Positions 13,701-25,900 of a stretch of 64,000 bases of DNA are shown here, one piece after another. The notes below the pieces were generated by a model. It was not told where the DNA came from and did no database searches. It saw only the letters and a list, made by a program, of their open reading frames with translations. The position numbers were made by a program, and so were the translations under genes. This DNA comes from Onthophagus taurus (lineage: Eukaryota; Arthropoda; Insecta; Coleoptera; Scarabaeidae), in assembly GCF_036711975.1 (NCBI RefSeq), contig NC_091972.1, forward strand, positions 16,807,001 to 16,871,000. Reading direction: 5' to 3'. Every line of letters starts with the position of its first letter. Within the stretch, counting starts at the first letter, position 1.

Positions 13701-15290
13701 AACCTAGAGTAGCATAGAGTACTAGAATTATTGCATATATATCTTGCATTGCGTGTAGTTGTATATTTTTTTGAGTAAGCCAACAAGTTTGTCGAGGTTG
13801 GGATTAAATTTTGAAAACAGAAAATCTAAATGAGCTAGCACAAATTTTTATTGCAATCAGAGTTCTCATTACATTATTACCCAACAACATCGTCACATTT
13901 TCATTACGTCTTCTTATGGCTGATAACTATCTGATTATTGTAGGTTGACATCTGTAGTCCATGACCATCCATGATGGCCACAACTTTTCTTTTTTATGTC
14001 ACAATGCTTGGGTCATAAATTTTATTTGTCACTTCAGTTCGAAATTGATGTGGTTGCCAGCTCCAACCCCCCTTATCTCTTAATGGAATGGATCTTCAAC
14101 ACGATCTTTTCACATCGATTTCATGAAAAACTATCTACCCATGCCAAATAGATAACGCTGTTAAAATGATTTCGATCCACCAATATCAATCCCTAAGCCG
14201 GCATATGACTAACTTTCTTCCTTTTGATGTTTTTGATCTAGTAACTAAATTTGTCATAATTTACTTTTCCTTAATTATACACAATAAATTGGTGATATTA
14301 CCAATAAATACTTTTACAAGCTTTCTAAGTCAGGAGATAATCGTGGTGATCGATACAATAATCACCAACATTCTCGCATTCAATTCTGACTATGGTTTCT
14401 CTAAGATTGGGTTTCCAAAAATATATTACAAAGATCTGCAACAAGGGGTGTTGATTGTTGTTGTATTGGCTGGTGACCATTTCAGAAGTATTTTTCTGCA
14501 TGAAATCCAAATCCCCTCGGTGTTGATTGTGATTGGATGCAAATCAGAATCCGAGCTCAGAATTGAACTATCACGTCAGGATTTTGAGATATTTGAGGAT
14601 ATGTACAAGAAAAATGGATTTTTTTGCAACTTTTGAAGCTATGTGTGAGACGCATAATATTATTTTGCTGTATTCTATCTATTTTATCATATAGTACTAT
14701 CCTTACCCTTCAAAATGTATTCTCGAATGGTGCTGTACGATTTTTCCATTATAAGTTATGGCAATTTTAAAATGATGTAATGAGTTGGAATGAGAAAAGG
14801 TAGTTCCAGGAGCAAGGAGATTTCTCTCTTTTAGCTATGAACCTAGAAGTTGAACTTTATCTTTAGGTAACCCTAAATCCCTGATTATATACCTATATTA
14901 AATATTAATAATTATTAATATAAATATACAGTGTTCGACAAAAAGTCTGCAACATCCTTAATTTTCTTTTTTTTTGATCTATAACTTTACCTGACAATGC
15001 CGAGACACTACAATATGATGACCAGTTTCAGGTTGATAAAATGTTATTCATTGAGCCCCTACTTTGATTAAAACCGAGGCGAAAATAATCAATATGATAG
15101 AAATTAAAATAAATAATTATATTGTTTGTGGTAAATTAAAATTTTCTTTTAGATTTATCCTGATGAAAGTCATGGTTTGGGAGGAGTAAAACGTCATTTG
15201 TATAAAAGTATGGGTCAATTTCTTGACGACTGCTTCCGAAAACAAGTTCCACCGGAAATGAAAACGGGCCTTCGAAACGACATTGAATAA
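1705..15290 (+). CDS. Omega/DPP10-like dipeptidyl peptidase (S9B), 5' partial, 11 exons
   Basis: Exons: 1705-1918, 2870-2964, 3521-3648, 3709-3920, 7249-7519, 7689-7812, 8579-8808, 8872-9648, 9709-9866, 9915-10126, 15153-15290. All junctions are GT-AG and in phase, giving 852 residues to the stop; the initiator exon is off the left edge. Residues ~14-36 form a single membrane anchor (type II). A beta-propeller follows, then the alpha/beta hydrolase. In the hydrolase I see the oxyanion Tyr in VYGGPGSQ (~620), the nucleophile in GWSYGG (~704), Asp in GTADDNVH (~782) and His in DESHGLGG (~814). Many insect relatives are named inactive DPP10 or DPP6-like, and vertebrate DPP6/10 lack the Ser, but here the whole DPP4-type triad is present, so activity is possible. 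An unusual propeller insertion (~450-510) contains RRRRKKPK. The family removes X-Pro/Ala dipeptides or modulates Kv4 channels. The 5-kb last intron holds transposon debris. Confidence 0.93.
1919..3520 (+). other. Peptidase introns around the 2870-2964 exon; nothing recognised
   Basis: Two introns, 1919-2869 and 2965-3520, flank the short exon encoding the [11 protein letters not shown] strand. A 65-codon open frame at 2168-2365 lies in the first intron but matches nothing I recognise and does not fit the peptidase phase. No repeat family seen elsewhere in the window was detected here. Confidence 0.6.
4750..6130 (+). mobile_element. Degraded jockey-like LINE (endonuclease and RT fragments)
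   Basis: The segment lies in the peptidase intron 3921-7248. At 4755-4900 a frame reads like the start of a jockey-type AP endonuclease (RGGT-like, then HFQ). At 4990-5092 another reads [19 protein letters not shown], the characteristic endonuclease end. At 5550-5783 a frame resembles the RT segment around the usual ILGPLLY..SDIP and ADDTA motifs, with the key residues mutated. At 5815-6125 the RT C-terminus appears ([14 protein letters not shown], then [10 protein letters not shown]). Stops and frame changes are frequent, so it is dead. An opposite-strand LINE fragment separates the two halves. Clade assignment is from memory of motif order. Confidence 0.75.
5110..5345 (-). mobile_element. 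Antisense LINE RT C-terminal fragment nested in the jockey relic
   Basis: On the minus strand the frame reads [19 protein letters not shown] followed by [15 protein letters not shown] and TWGLSP. This is the region after the RT fingers/palm of jockey/R1-type LINEs. It lies between the endonuclease and RT parts of the plus-strand relic, so it is probably a later insertion. The next ~100 bp (5345-5440) contain the CCCAACC..GTAAACAAAACTAACCTTAC phrase also found at 46250-46560 and 51640-53300. Confidence 0.75.
6229..6700. mobile_element. Foldback MITE with central GC-rich hairpin (copy 1)
   Basis: Outer arms at about 6229-6325 and 6604-6697 are inverted copies of each other; both contain the phrase gatgaaaaaaattgcggta. 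In the centre, near 6505-6555, gacgccgcgcctttattt and its inverted partner aaataaaggcgcgacgtc form a second hairpin. A related copy with the same central hairpin lies just 3' of receptor A (36640-36900). No coding capacity is visible, so it is a non-autonomous element in the peptidase intron. Confidence 0.72.
7813..8578 (+). other. Peptidase intron 7813-8578; nothing recognised
   Basis: AT-rich intron between exons 6 and 7 as listed for the peptidase. No coding similarity, tandem repeat or inverted repeat stood out. Confidence 0.6.
11332..11950 (-). pseudogene. Mariner-like transposase fragment, frameshifted
   Basis: Read on the minus strand from ~11950, successive frames give [18 protein letters not shown], then SARKHAAAL, then [20 protein letters not shown], followed by [17 protein letters not shown] and a QDGATCHTSR-like end in another frame. 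This is the order of a mariner/Tc-type transposase: second HTH, linker, start of the DDE core. At least two frameshifts and an internal deletion around 11560 make it non-functional. It lies in the 5-kb last intron of the peptidase gene. Ends and target duplication were not identified. Confidence 0.85.
12703..13600. mobile_element. Possible non-autonomous element with GTGATGCAAAACT inverted ends
   Basis: At 12705-12775 the sequence begins tgtgatgcaaaactgtcaca and includes gagcaaatgtg. At 13535-13600 the reverse complement reads cggtgatgcaaaactaaagc and includes gagcaaatgag. The pair therefore forms imperfect inverted ends of roughly 50-70 bp about 0.9 kb apart. No transposase frame was recognised between them. 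The ends resemble those of Tc1/mariner-derived MITEs, but a clear target duplication is not visible. Confidence 0.45.
13601..15152 (+). other. Rest of the last peptidase intron; unexplained
   Basis: AT-rich intron sequence. A 156-codon open frame at 14166-14636 (+) is hydrophobic and not recognised; I do not call it a gene. No repeat shared with other parts of the window was found. Confidence 0.5.
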
Positions 15291-16939
15291 ATTTTTAATT
15301 ACGAAAAAAACTTCATCTTCATTAATAACGTTGTAAATCGCATTCGCATCAAATCAGTATTGAATTTGAGTTGATGGAAAGATTAAAACATGGAAAACAG
15401 GGAAGTAACAAAATTATCATCAAGTATGATAGTGATGAAAGTGCCAAACGTTGTTTAAAATCTCGTTAAAAAGAAATGTATACATCATATCCTCGTATCG
15501 CTCCAGGTATTAACGTTCAAAATAATCATAACAGAGCAATATTTGTATATATTATATATTATGGAAGGTGGTGGTTGCGAAAATGATTTTATTAAATTAC
15601 TAATTCAAACACAATGAACTTTAGATTTTTGCATTATCAAATTTAATCACTTAAAAATTATTCATTAAATAGCATTTGCAATTGTTATTACTACTGCACG
15701 AATTGAGTGTAATTTACTTAAAAAAAGTAAAAAAAAATAAATAGGGAAAGGCTTTTAACGCTTTTATTGTTAATTCATTTCCGCAACCTCCAAAAAACGT
15801 CTAAATATACCTCTTTTCTTCCGATAACGTCTAAAAAAATTAATTAATTGAAATGGACGAAGTCAAAGAAAAAAGATAATTGCGTAAAATCATAGCTATA
15901 TTGTGAATAATTAACTATTAATAAATTAGCTAGTAATAACGCCAGACCAAGTATTTAAAAAAGTAATTTATTCGTAGTACTGAATTAGAATAGAAACGTT
16001 ATTATCAACAACAAAAAAAAAATCATAAAATTAATTATAATTATTAAACATTTTGAGGTTCTAAAACATTTCGCTTACATTTTATCTTCTTATACGAAAT
16101 CACTTTTGTCGTTTCTTATTCACTTTATTTTCCCAAAAGAAAATATATACAAAACAAAATTATTTATCCTTTTGATGTTGCTCTAAAAACTTGGGTCCAA
16201 CTAAATGTTGTATAGACCAAAGATGCTAATCGACGAAGTTTAAAAATTTACTTGAAAAGATTTCTAACAAGGCCGGAGTTTAAAACTTTTTAAGTAACGT
16301 TTCGAAATTTCGTTGTTATTAAACCTTTGGTCGTTGTTAAAAAAAAGAAGTGATAAACTTGTTATAAAGAAAAACGCAGGAAGTGATTTAAGTAAGTTTT
16401 TCGTCATAATACGAAAAACAAATGATACGAGAGATTAAAAATATATTATAAATTAAAAAAATTAAATTTTTAAGGGTGGTATTAGACACTATTGAGATGA
16501 AAATCTTGTTAAAAAGTTACTTGATACAAAGAAATAGAAGGATAAAAGTTGCCTTTTCTCAATATTCGTTTTATTTTTCATGTACATTGTGATACTTTCG
16601 TCTTGTGCTCCCACTTCTGGGGTAAACTATTCATTATAAGAGGTGCGGATCTCGTATTTTTCTAAAGCACCATGATGTCCTTGAAATTTCCACGGAATAA
16701 GAACACCTTTCAAATAATACCATTATTTCTATCATTCTCATGTTGCTATAGTTCTTGTTGATATAATTAATTGTACATAAATAAAAAGGCAGTCATTTAA
16801 TATAGTTAATAAGACGCATTAAATTTGATCCTTTTAATAGTACTTTAAAATTAATAATAAATTTATTAGAATAAAAACGTTTTTTTTATTTATTTCTAAA
16901 TTCCTAAATATTCTTAAATATCAAAGTGTTTAAAAAAAA
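15291..16939. other. Tail-to-tail intergenic region, AT-rich
   Basis: This 1.65-kb gap lies between the stop of the plus-strand peptidase and the stop of the minus-strand protease homolog. It must hold both 3' UTRs; an AATAAA overlaps the peptidase stop and another occurs near 15736. I see no coding sequence or clear repeat in it. Confidence 0.6.
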
Positions 16940-19900
16940 TCAATTATAAGAAAGTGGAATATTTTCTTTTATCCATTGAGAATATTTTCTAACATCTACG
17001 TAAACACTCGGTACTCCAGGAGCTCCACACTGATCGGAACCAAACGAGAGAATTCCGACCTGGAAAAGGAAAAGGGTGAAGTAATCTTGTTATCAAAAGT
17101 ACGTAAAAACCCATTAACGACCCGATTACCGGTTTTACCTGGTAATGGCTATCTCCTGATCTCGTTAGCAAGGGAGCACCTCCGAAACCGCTACAAGCGT
17201 CCTTTCCCGCATCTCCTCCAGCACATAATTGATCGTCCGATATCGGTAAAGTATTCCCATAAACGTTTTTACATTGCTGTAAGTTAACTATTGGCACTCT
17301 TATGGATTGTTGTCTAGGTGGAGTATCTAAAACGATGTGTTAAATGTAAATTATATTTTCTGTTTTAGTGTAAAAAAGTCTTATGCATCTAATTAAGTTT
17401 TGTTATTAAATTGCTGGTCTCGTCCAATCTTCAACAAACGATTAAATTTATCTATATAATATAGAGTAACATATTGGGTTAGTGAATCGTTCGGTTTTAT
17501 TTTACAAATCGTAAATTACCGAATCTTCACTCAATGGGATTTGTTCAAAAATTTAGAACTTGGATACCTCACGAGCTTACCAAAAACAATAAAGAAACTG
17601 GCCTTCAAATTGCAACATCTCTCTCATCACCGAGCAACACGTGGGCACAAGCATCGTTTTTGTACCAAATCGTCACGGGAGATGAGAAATGGTAAAAAAG
17701 AGATGAAAATGGCTTATACGTCAATATGAAACAAAGAAAAGACTGGGTGGTCCCAGGAGATATGCCGAAGTCGAGAGTCAAGCAGGACCTCCACCCACAG
17801 AAGACCATGATTTGTATATGATGGGACTGGGAGGGTATGGTGCATTAGGAGATGCTCGAGAAGAACAAGGAACTCTATATTGCTTAAAGCACCGTGTAAA
17901 TAAAGCAATTCAACTGAAGAAACCCAATCGACAAGGCCAAAACATATTGCTTCACAACAATGCCAGGAACCACGTTGCAAAAGTCGTCAAAGTCACACTC
18001 CAAAAGCTAGAATGGGAGGTTCTTCAGCATCCGACGTACTCTCTGGACCTTGCGCCAACGGATTACCATCTTTTTCCCTGCCTATTAAACCAAACGAGAG
18101 GCCCTATCTTCGACAACAAAAAGGTACTCGAAAGCTGACTCAATAACTGTTTCGAAACCAGACTGGGTGATTTCTGGCGAAACGGAATCAACAAATTAAT
18201 CGAAAGGCGGGAGCAGGTAGTAGGCTCCTATTCTCCGTTATTGGTAGTAGCCAATAACGGAGAATACAATATTGATGGATTTTTTGTTATAATTATGGTG
18301 TTTTGATCAATAAAACAATTTTTTTTTAAAACCAAATGAACTTATTCACCAACCCAATAGTTATAAAGAACACAAATCTGTCCCATCTTGCATCACTGCC
18401 AATTGACGATGAGTTTAAGACTGTCAGATTTGATTACAAGTATTTTTAGCTGACTTAGCCCGCAAGCGACTTCAGGGTATTACACATAAATTTTATCTTT
18501 CCTATGGTTGATGGGTTGCTATCAATAATTGTCAATATTGAAAAGTATCGTCTGCAAACGATCTTTGACGATAACCTTAAGACTGTGAGTTTCAACTAAG
18601 TACAAGCATTTTTAGTTGACGATCTATGACAGTTGCTCACAAGTGACCTCGATACATTACACATAAATGTTATTGCTGAGGTATGCACATCACCTTTTTG
18701 AGTGATACAGTAAGTATTAACGTGTAGCCACGAAAGTTTCAACTATGAGATTACAGGGCCTCGGTCATAAGCGACCTCGGCCTTAAGTTGTAAAATTCTA
18801 TTTCCCAAATGGTTGATGTGATACTGTCAATGTTAATGTTGCTATACATCGCCCGCAAGCGAACTCGACTTTCACGATGAGCTTACGACTTTTCTAGATA
18901 ATCTTTCAGGATTTTCAAAGATAATCAAGTACTTCCAGAAATAACCAGAGATTAATAAAATATTTTCAATTTATAATGATTTTATAAGAATTTCCAGAAA
19001 TATTTAGGGATTCGTAAAGATACCAGAAATGTATATCGACTTCAAGACATTTCTTGATGTTTCGTAGGTATTTCCAAAGATAGCATCTCCATTCCAACAT
19101 TTTTCAGGGATTTTTAGGCATTTCTGGAAATTTAGAAATAACTGCCATGAACTTCCAATAAATTACTTAGAATTCCAAAGAATATTTAGGGATTTCTAAA
19201 GATATCCAGATATTTTTAAAGTTCACAAAATATTTTTGAAAAATGTTCAAGATATACTAAGATATTCAGATACTTCCAGGAATTTCTAGAAATAATTAAA
19301 AGATTTTCAAGGGTTTTGTAAAGATATGGAGAAATTTCTAAGACTGCGAGGATTTTATATGGTATTCCAAAGACATTCAGAGATTTCTAATAATTTCTAG
19401 GGATTTCTAGGCATTTCTTGAAATATATAAACGATTTTCAAGAATTTTAAGAAAATTACTTAGAATTTCTAATAATATTCAGGGATTTCTAAAGATATAT
19501 AGCTATTCTTTACGATCTCAAGAGATTCCTAAAGAATGTTTAATGATTTTCAATGATATTTAGGCATTTCCTGATATTTCTGGAGATTAATAAGATATTT
19601 TCAAGGTTTTCAAGAGAATATCTCGACATTGTCAAAGGTATTTACTACGTCCCAATAAAATATAGAAATTACTAAGGATTTTAAAAGATTATCCATGGAT
19701 GCTCAGGGATTTATAAAAATAACAGAAAGTTTTCGAAATATATCCAATGACATCTGAGGGAGTTCTAACAATTTCTACATATTTAGCCATTCCTAGAAAT
19801 TTACAATTAATTTTCAAGGATTTCAAGAGAATTACTTACAATTTACAGGAATATTTGGTATTTCTAAAGATATTCAGGCATTTCGTGTAAAACATGGTGT

Positions 19901-22900
19901 AAAAGAGTTACACCTGAAGATTAGCTGACAGTTCAAGGCTCTTCTGGAAAGTGTTTAAAAATTTTCTGAGATAATCGGGTATTTCCAGAAATAACTGGAA
20001 ATTAACAAAATATTTTCAATGATTTCAAGACAATTTCTTAACATTTTCAAAACTATCTTGGAATTCCTAAAGCTATTCAGGTACTTTTAAGTTCTTCAAG
20101 CTTTTGTGGATAACCTTTAAGGATTTTCAAAGATAATCATCAAGTACTTCCAGAAATAACCAGTGTTAAATAAAACATTTTCAAAGGTTTCAAGAGAATT
20201 TCTTGTTATTCTCAAGGCTATCTATAGATTTGCAAAGGAATAGAACAATTTTGAATGACTTAAAAAAAGATTTTCCATAAATTTTTAGTGATTCGTAAAG
20301 ATATTAGAAATTTATATTGATTTCAAGGCATTTCTTGATGTTTTGTAGGTATGTACAAAGACATCCTCTGTATTCCAACAATATTCAGGGATTTTTAAAC
20401 ATTTCTAGAAATTTACAAATAACTTTTATGAACTTCAAGGATATTGCTGAGAATTCCAAAGAATATTTAGAGATTTCTAAAGAAATCCAGATATTTTTAT
20501 GGTTCCCAAAATATATTTGAAAAATGTTTAAGGATTCAAAGAGAGTTTTAAAAGATTTTTTAACATTTTCAAGGACGTGTTATAGGGATTTGTAGGCATT
20601 TATTGAAATTTGTAAACGATCTTCAAAAATTTTAAGACAGTTACTTAGAATTTTCAAGAGTACATTGGGATTTCTGAAGATATCTAGCTATTTTCAAGGA
20701 TCTCCAAGCATTTAGGGAAAATTATCATGTGTTTTCAGAGATAGTCAGGCATTTCCAGAAACTTCTGGAAAGACTTCAGAGATTTTTAAAGATTTCAGGA
20801 AGTTCTGTAACCTTTTCCAAAAATATTTATCGCTTTTTATCGATTCCCAGAGATTTCTAGGCAATTCCAAAGCTTAACAGAAGCTTTCAATAGATTTCAA
20901 GAACACTTAATAGCATATCTAAGTTATTATTACATCGTTCCAAATTTCTCGTGTCTAAAAGTTTCTAACGATTCCTACTGCTTCTCAAGGATATTCGGGA
21001 CTTTTCTAGTTGTTTCTGGAAGATTTTCATGGATTTCTAAGCTTTTCAAAAATTTCCATGGATCATTTTCAGAACATTTATGTTTTCTGGAACAATTTCA
21101 AACATTTCAAAAAGTTCCCAAAAGTTTATTCCAATGACTTTTTTAGGAAAATTTCACGATTTCATAAAATGCCTAAGATAATGTAAAGATGATCAGGAAT
21201 ATCAAAAGTGTTGCAGAAGTTGTAATCATTTATTTAGTGATGAAATAACAATATGAAAATATTTCGACCAAATATTTGTTTACTTAATATTTCTGTTATT
21301 TCATAAATATTATATTAAATTAACTAAAGTCTTTTAGAAAAAATTGACCCGAAATGAACAAATAATTAAAATGAGTCACCTTAAACGACGAATAACGAAA
21401 TAGATATCAAAGATCAAGGCCAAAAATAATAAAATTGTGTTATTTGCTATAATAAAATAAAAACCTTTCTGATTCAAAAACGTCTATCATAATAATTTAA
21501 ATCTATTCAAATTAAATCCTTTTAAAAATCAATCGATAATAGTATCTTTTAAGAGTTTATACCAGCAATTTATAGCTTATAAATAAATGAATACACATAC
21601 CACGTTGTCCGGCTGCTTTTCCCCATCCAACTAAAACGTTATTGTTGGTAGGTTCTAACCATGTTTCCGGCAAGCATATCGGTTGTGTGGTAACTGTGGA
21701 AAGAATTATTCAAATCACAAATGAACATTATCGATTCGATTCGGTTTTATTGAATCGGTTCGATTACATTATGACCACTCACCCGTATAGTTAAGGTTTT
21801 GTCTCAAAACTAAAAGGGCAATGTTGTGTTGATAGGTGTCCTTTTGATATCCTGGATGGACAACTACGTGGCTTATTCCGACATCTTTCGCCGGTAAACC
21901 ACAAAATTCTTCGCCACAATCGATATCGGTGTTCGTTAAATATTCACCTACGCGGACACTGTATCTATTTAAAAATGAAAATTATTAAACTTTAAAATCA
22001 TTTTTTTTATTACTTACAATTTGAAATTTGTTGCTTTTGCTAAAGCACAATGAGCTGCTGTTAAAATCACTCTGTTACTTATAATCGATCCCGTACAAGG
22101 ATATTTTATTTCTCCGTTTATTGAATCTATTAAAAACAGATTATCGGGGATTAGTTTTTAATATTTCACATTAAAAATTTTTAATTTACTTCTAAATCCC
22201 ACCCGAGCAACAAAAGGATAAGCTCCAATTCCATCGTAATTGTATTCTCCCTGAATAGATGATTGACCACATTTGGTGTTTGCTTTGTCTCTTCTATCTT
22301 GAGCAATGTTATTATTTGAATCGTCGTAAGATGGGCAACAAACTAAACCCGATCCTTGAAAACCACAACCTAATTTTCCGATCCTATATAAAATTATTAA
22401 AGTAAAAGTAATATCAAAAAAAAATTAACTAATTTTACCTGCTACTTATTACACACTCGCTGTTAAGAACATCTCGAAGAATTGGGCAAGAAGATATTAG
22501 AACACATTGAGAGTTTGATGGGCAAAACGCAGTTTGTCTTAGAGTTCTGCTTGCTAGAGTAGCGTCGTCTAAATAGAAGCATAATAATATTATATCATCT
22601 TACAATTAGTTGGAAAGTAATTATATTTGTTGAAGGTAAAGACTATAAACATAAAAAATTTCATTGGTTATGTATACGAATATCAAGGGCAAAACGAACC
22701 GAGCGTTAAGTTTCCGCAATAACACGTTATTTCCAAACGAAATATACTCTCAGCACTGTTAAAATAAGTTATTAAGTTGAGTACACTGCAAATTTGGTTT
22801 TTAAATTAAGAAAAGTTAAAACCTCGTCCTTAATGATCCTTTAAAGTTTTAACTACTAATTAATAATTCATAATAATTATGTTTCTCAATTTTATTTTTA

Positions 22901-25900
22901 TCTTATATCGTATAATGTTAGTAAATTAATGAATACTTGTGTTTTAAATAAACAAAATTTTTACTTATATACAAATTCAGCTTGTAAATATTTTTGATTT
23001 AGTTAACATAATTGTTAAAGTATATGTCATAATCGTTTTTAATTTTGTTTTCGTTCATAAACTTGTTTCTATACTAGTACCAGATTGTAAATCTCAACAA
23101 ACTGCTTCATTTTGCAAATGCACAAAATCTTTAATAACATAATCCGTATATTCATCGGTGCAGGTACTTACAATAAAATACGTTGCCCATAAAAAAAGAT
23201 GTTTGCAAATATAAATTCATATGCAATGGAACGCTAAACTTGATGTTATTAACAACATCTTTTGTGGCAAAAAAGTAACAGTATTAAAAAGATTCCCCGA
23301 CGTTATCTCGAACGATCCTTAATATCGTCCGTGACATACCTTAACATCATTCCAAACATCTATCAATATCATCTCTTACAACTTTGAATATTGCCCAAGA
23401 TACTTTTCAAAGTAGAATGGTTGAAATGGTGCTGTCAATGTTAATGTCACGATGAGCTTACGACTTTTCTGGATAATCTTTCAGGATTTTCAAAGTTAAT
23501 CAAGTACTTCCAGAAATAACCAGGGATGAATAAAATATTTTCAATTTATAATGATTTTATAAAATTTTCCAGAAATATTTAGGAATTCGTAAAGATACCA
23601 GAAATGTATGCCAACTTCAAGGCATTTGTTGATGTTTCATAGGTATTTCCAAAGATGAAAAATTGTTGGAATAGGGGCTATTCCAACAATTTTCAGGGAT
23701 TTTTAGGCATTTCTAGAAATTTACAAATAACTGCCATGATCTTCAAAGGAAATTACTTAAAATCACAAAGAATATTTAGGGATTTCTAAAGATATTCAGA
23801 TATTTTTAAGGTTCCCAAAATATTTTTGAAAAATGTTCAAGAAAATTTTAAGATATATAGGTACTTCCAGGAATTTATAGAAATTATTAAAAGATTTTCA
23901 AGGGTTTTTTAAAGATATGATTTTATATGGTATTCCAAAGACATTCAGAGATTTCTAACAATTTCTAGGGATTTCTTGAAATACATAAACGATCTTCAAG
24001 AATTTTAGGAAAATTACTTAGAATTTCCAATACTATTCATATGATATTAATTCCTACCATCCTCTACATTATCCCAAATATTCCTCAATGTTGTCTCTGA
24101 TAACCCTTAACTATCTGATATCACTCCTCATCGTATGTGTTCTCCCTCACTATCATTCGTAAATATTTTCAGTGTGGTTTCTTGCCTCTCTCAATATCGA
24201 CTCTGTTATTCTTTAATATCACTTCAGCTAACCATCAATATCGTCCCTAACACCCTTGAACTGCGTCTCAGACATCACTTAATATCCCTAACATGCGTCA
24301 ATATGATCTCTAACATATCTTATCATCGTGTAGGGTATCTCTCAATATCATTCCAATCACCTCTTAATATAATCTCAAACATCCCTCAAAATGGGTTTTG
24401 ACAACTCTAAAATTTGCCCCTGTGATTCACCAATATCATCTCGAACATCTTTCAACATCCTCGTAAACATCCTCGCTGTCGCCCCATTACATCGGTCCAA
24501 ATATACCTGAATATTGTCTCTGTCAACCTTTATCATCGTACCGGACATCCTCAATATCTCATTTGATATCTTTCAATATCATATAGAACATCCCTCAATA
24601 TATAGGGAATCATCCCTCAATATATAATATATAGGGAACATCCCTCAATATATAGGGAGGGATGTTCCCTATATATTGAGGGATGATTCCCTATATATTA
24701 GTGTCATCTTTCGTACATCATAACATAATCTGAATGATCCCCCAGTACTTCCTATTATAACACCCAATAAAATTATCATAGGCACTTTTCAACATCGTCT
24801 CGGACATTCTTCTATATCGTTTCTCACACACAATGTAGAGACATTATTCCGGATATCCCTCAATAATGTTTGTTGTTCGGAATATCTCGCAATATCATCC
24901 TTGCCAATCCTTGCATCAAACATCGTTCAAAATTGACTCTGGTATACTTCCACATCAACTCGACATTCCTTGATATTCCTTGACATTCCTTCGGTATTCT
25001 TCGGTGTCTGGCCTGCCCCAAAATTATTCCTAAATAGTTTCTGTAACGGCAAGCACCATAGTCAACCTTCATTATGAAATGTAACCATGTAAAAATTATT
25101 ATTTATGTACTCATATTTTGTCCTAGAATTCAATCCACGAAAAAGTCCGTCGTACTATCTTCGATACATTTCACAACATTTCTCATTCAGGGATTCATGC
25201 GACTCACTCTATTCTACTCTTCATTCGCGGCTATTTTTGGAGAAAATCTTGCCTTCGTTGTCAAAAATCAAAAATACACAAACAGAAAAGATCACCGATT
25301 CAAAAATTTACAGCTTCGATAGGTAGGTAGATTTGAGCGTATTCATTTAGATCCTATTGGCTCTTTTCCACCTTCGCTAGGTTACTAACATTCTGACCGT
25401 AATAGAACGCTTTACACGCTGATCAGAAGCTTTCCCTGTAAAAAATATGTCAGCAAACACAATCGTTATTACTCTCATGCATTAGTACCTTTTCAGAATC
25501 GGTATTCCACACACTATCACATATGATAGAGAAAAAAATTAGAGTCTCAATTTTTTTCTCAATTTAATAAATTACTTGAATCAAAACAGACTCTCAATAC
25601 CATACCTGACCTCTCTCAACGTCGTCTTGGAAATATCGTCCCTAGCACCCGTCAATTTTCCAATATCATCTCATATTTCTCAATATTATGTCACACACCT
25701 TTCAACGTCGTCTCTGTTAGCTCTATCACGCCTCTTCATCGTTGCAAATATCATTCAACATTATCGTTGGCAAATGGCATCCATAAATATAGTCCGGACA
25801 GTCCTCAATATTTATTGTAACATCGTTTAACATCGAATTTTTTAACATCGATAAACTTCCCTCAATATAATTCTTGGAATACCTCAACATCACCCCGCTC

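Noticed and set aside
14166..14636. 156-codon open frame on the plus strand in the last peptidase intron
   Set aside because: No recognisable motif, no good start context, and AT-rich composition like the surroundings; length alone is not sufficient.
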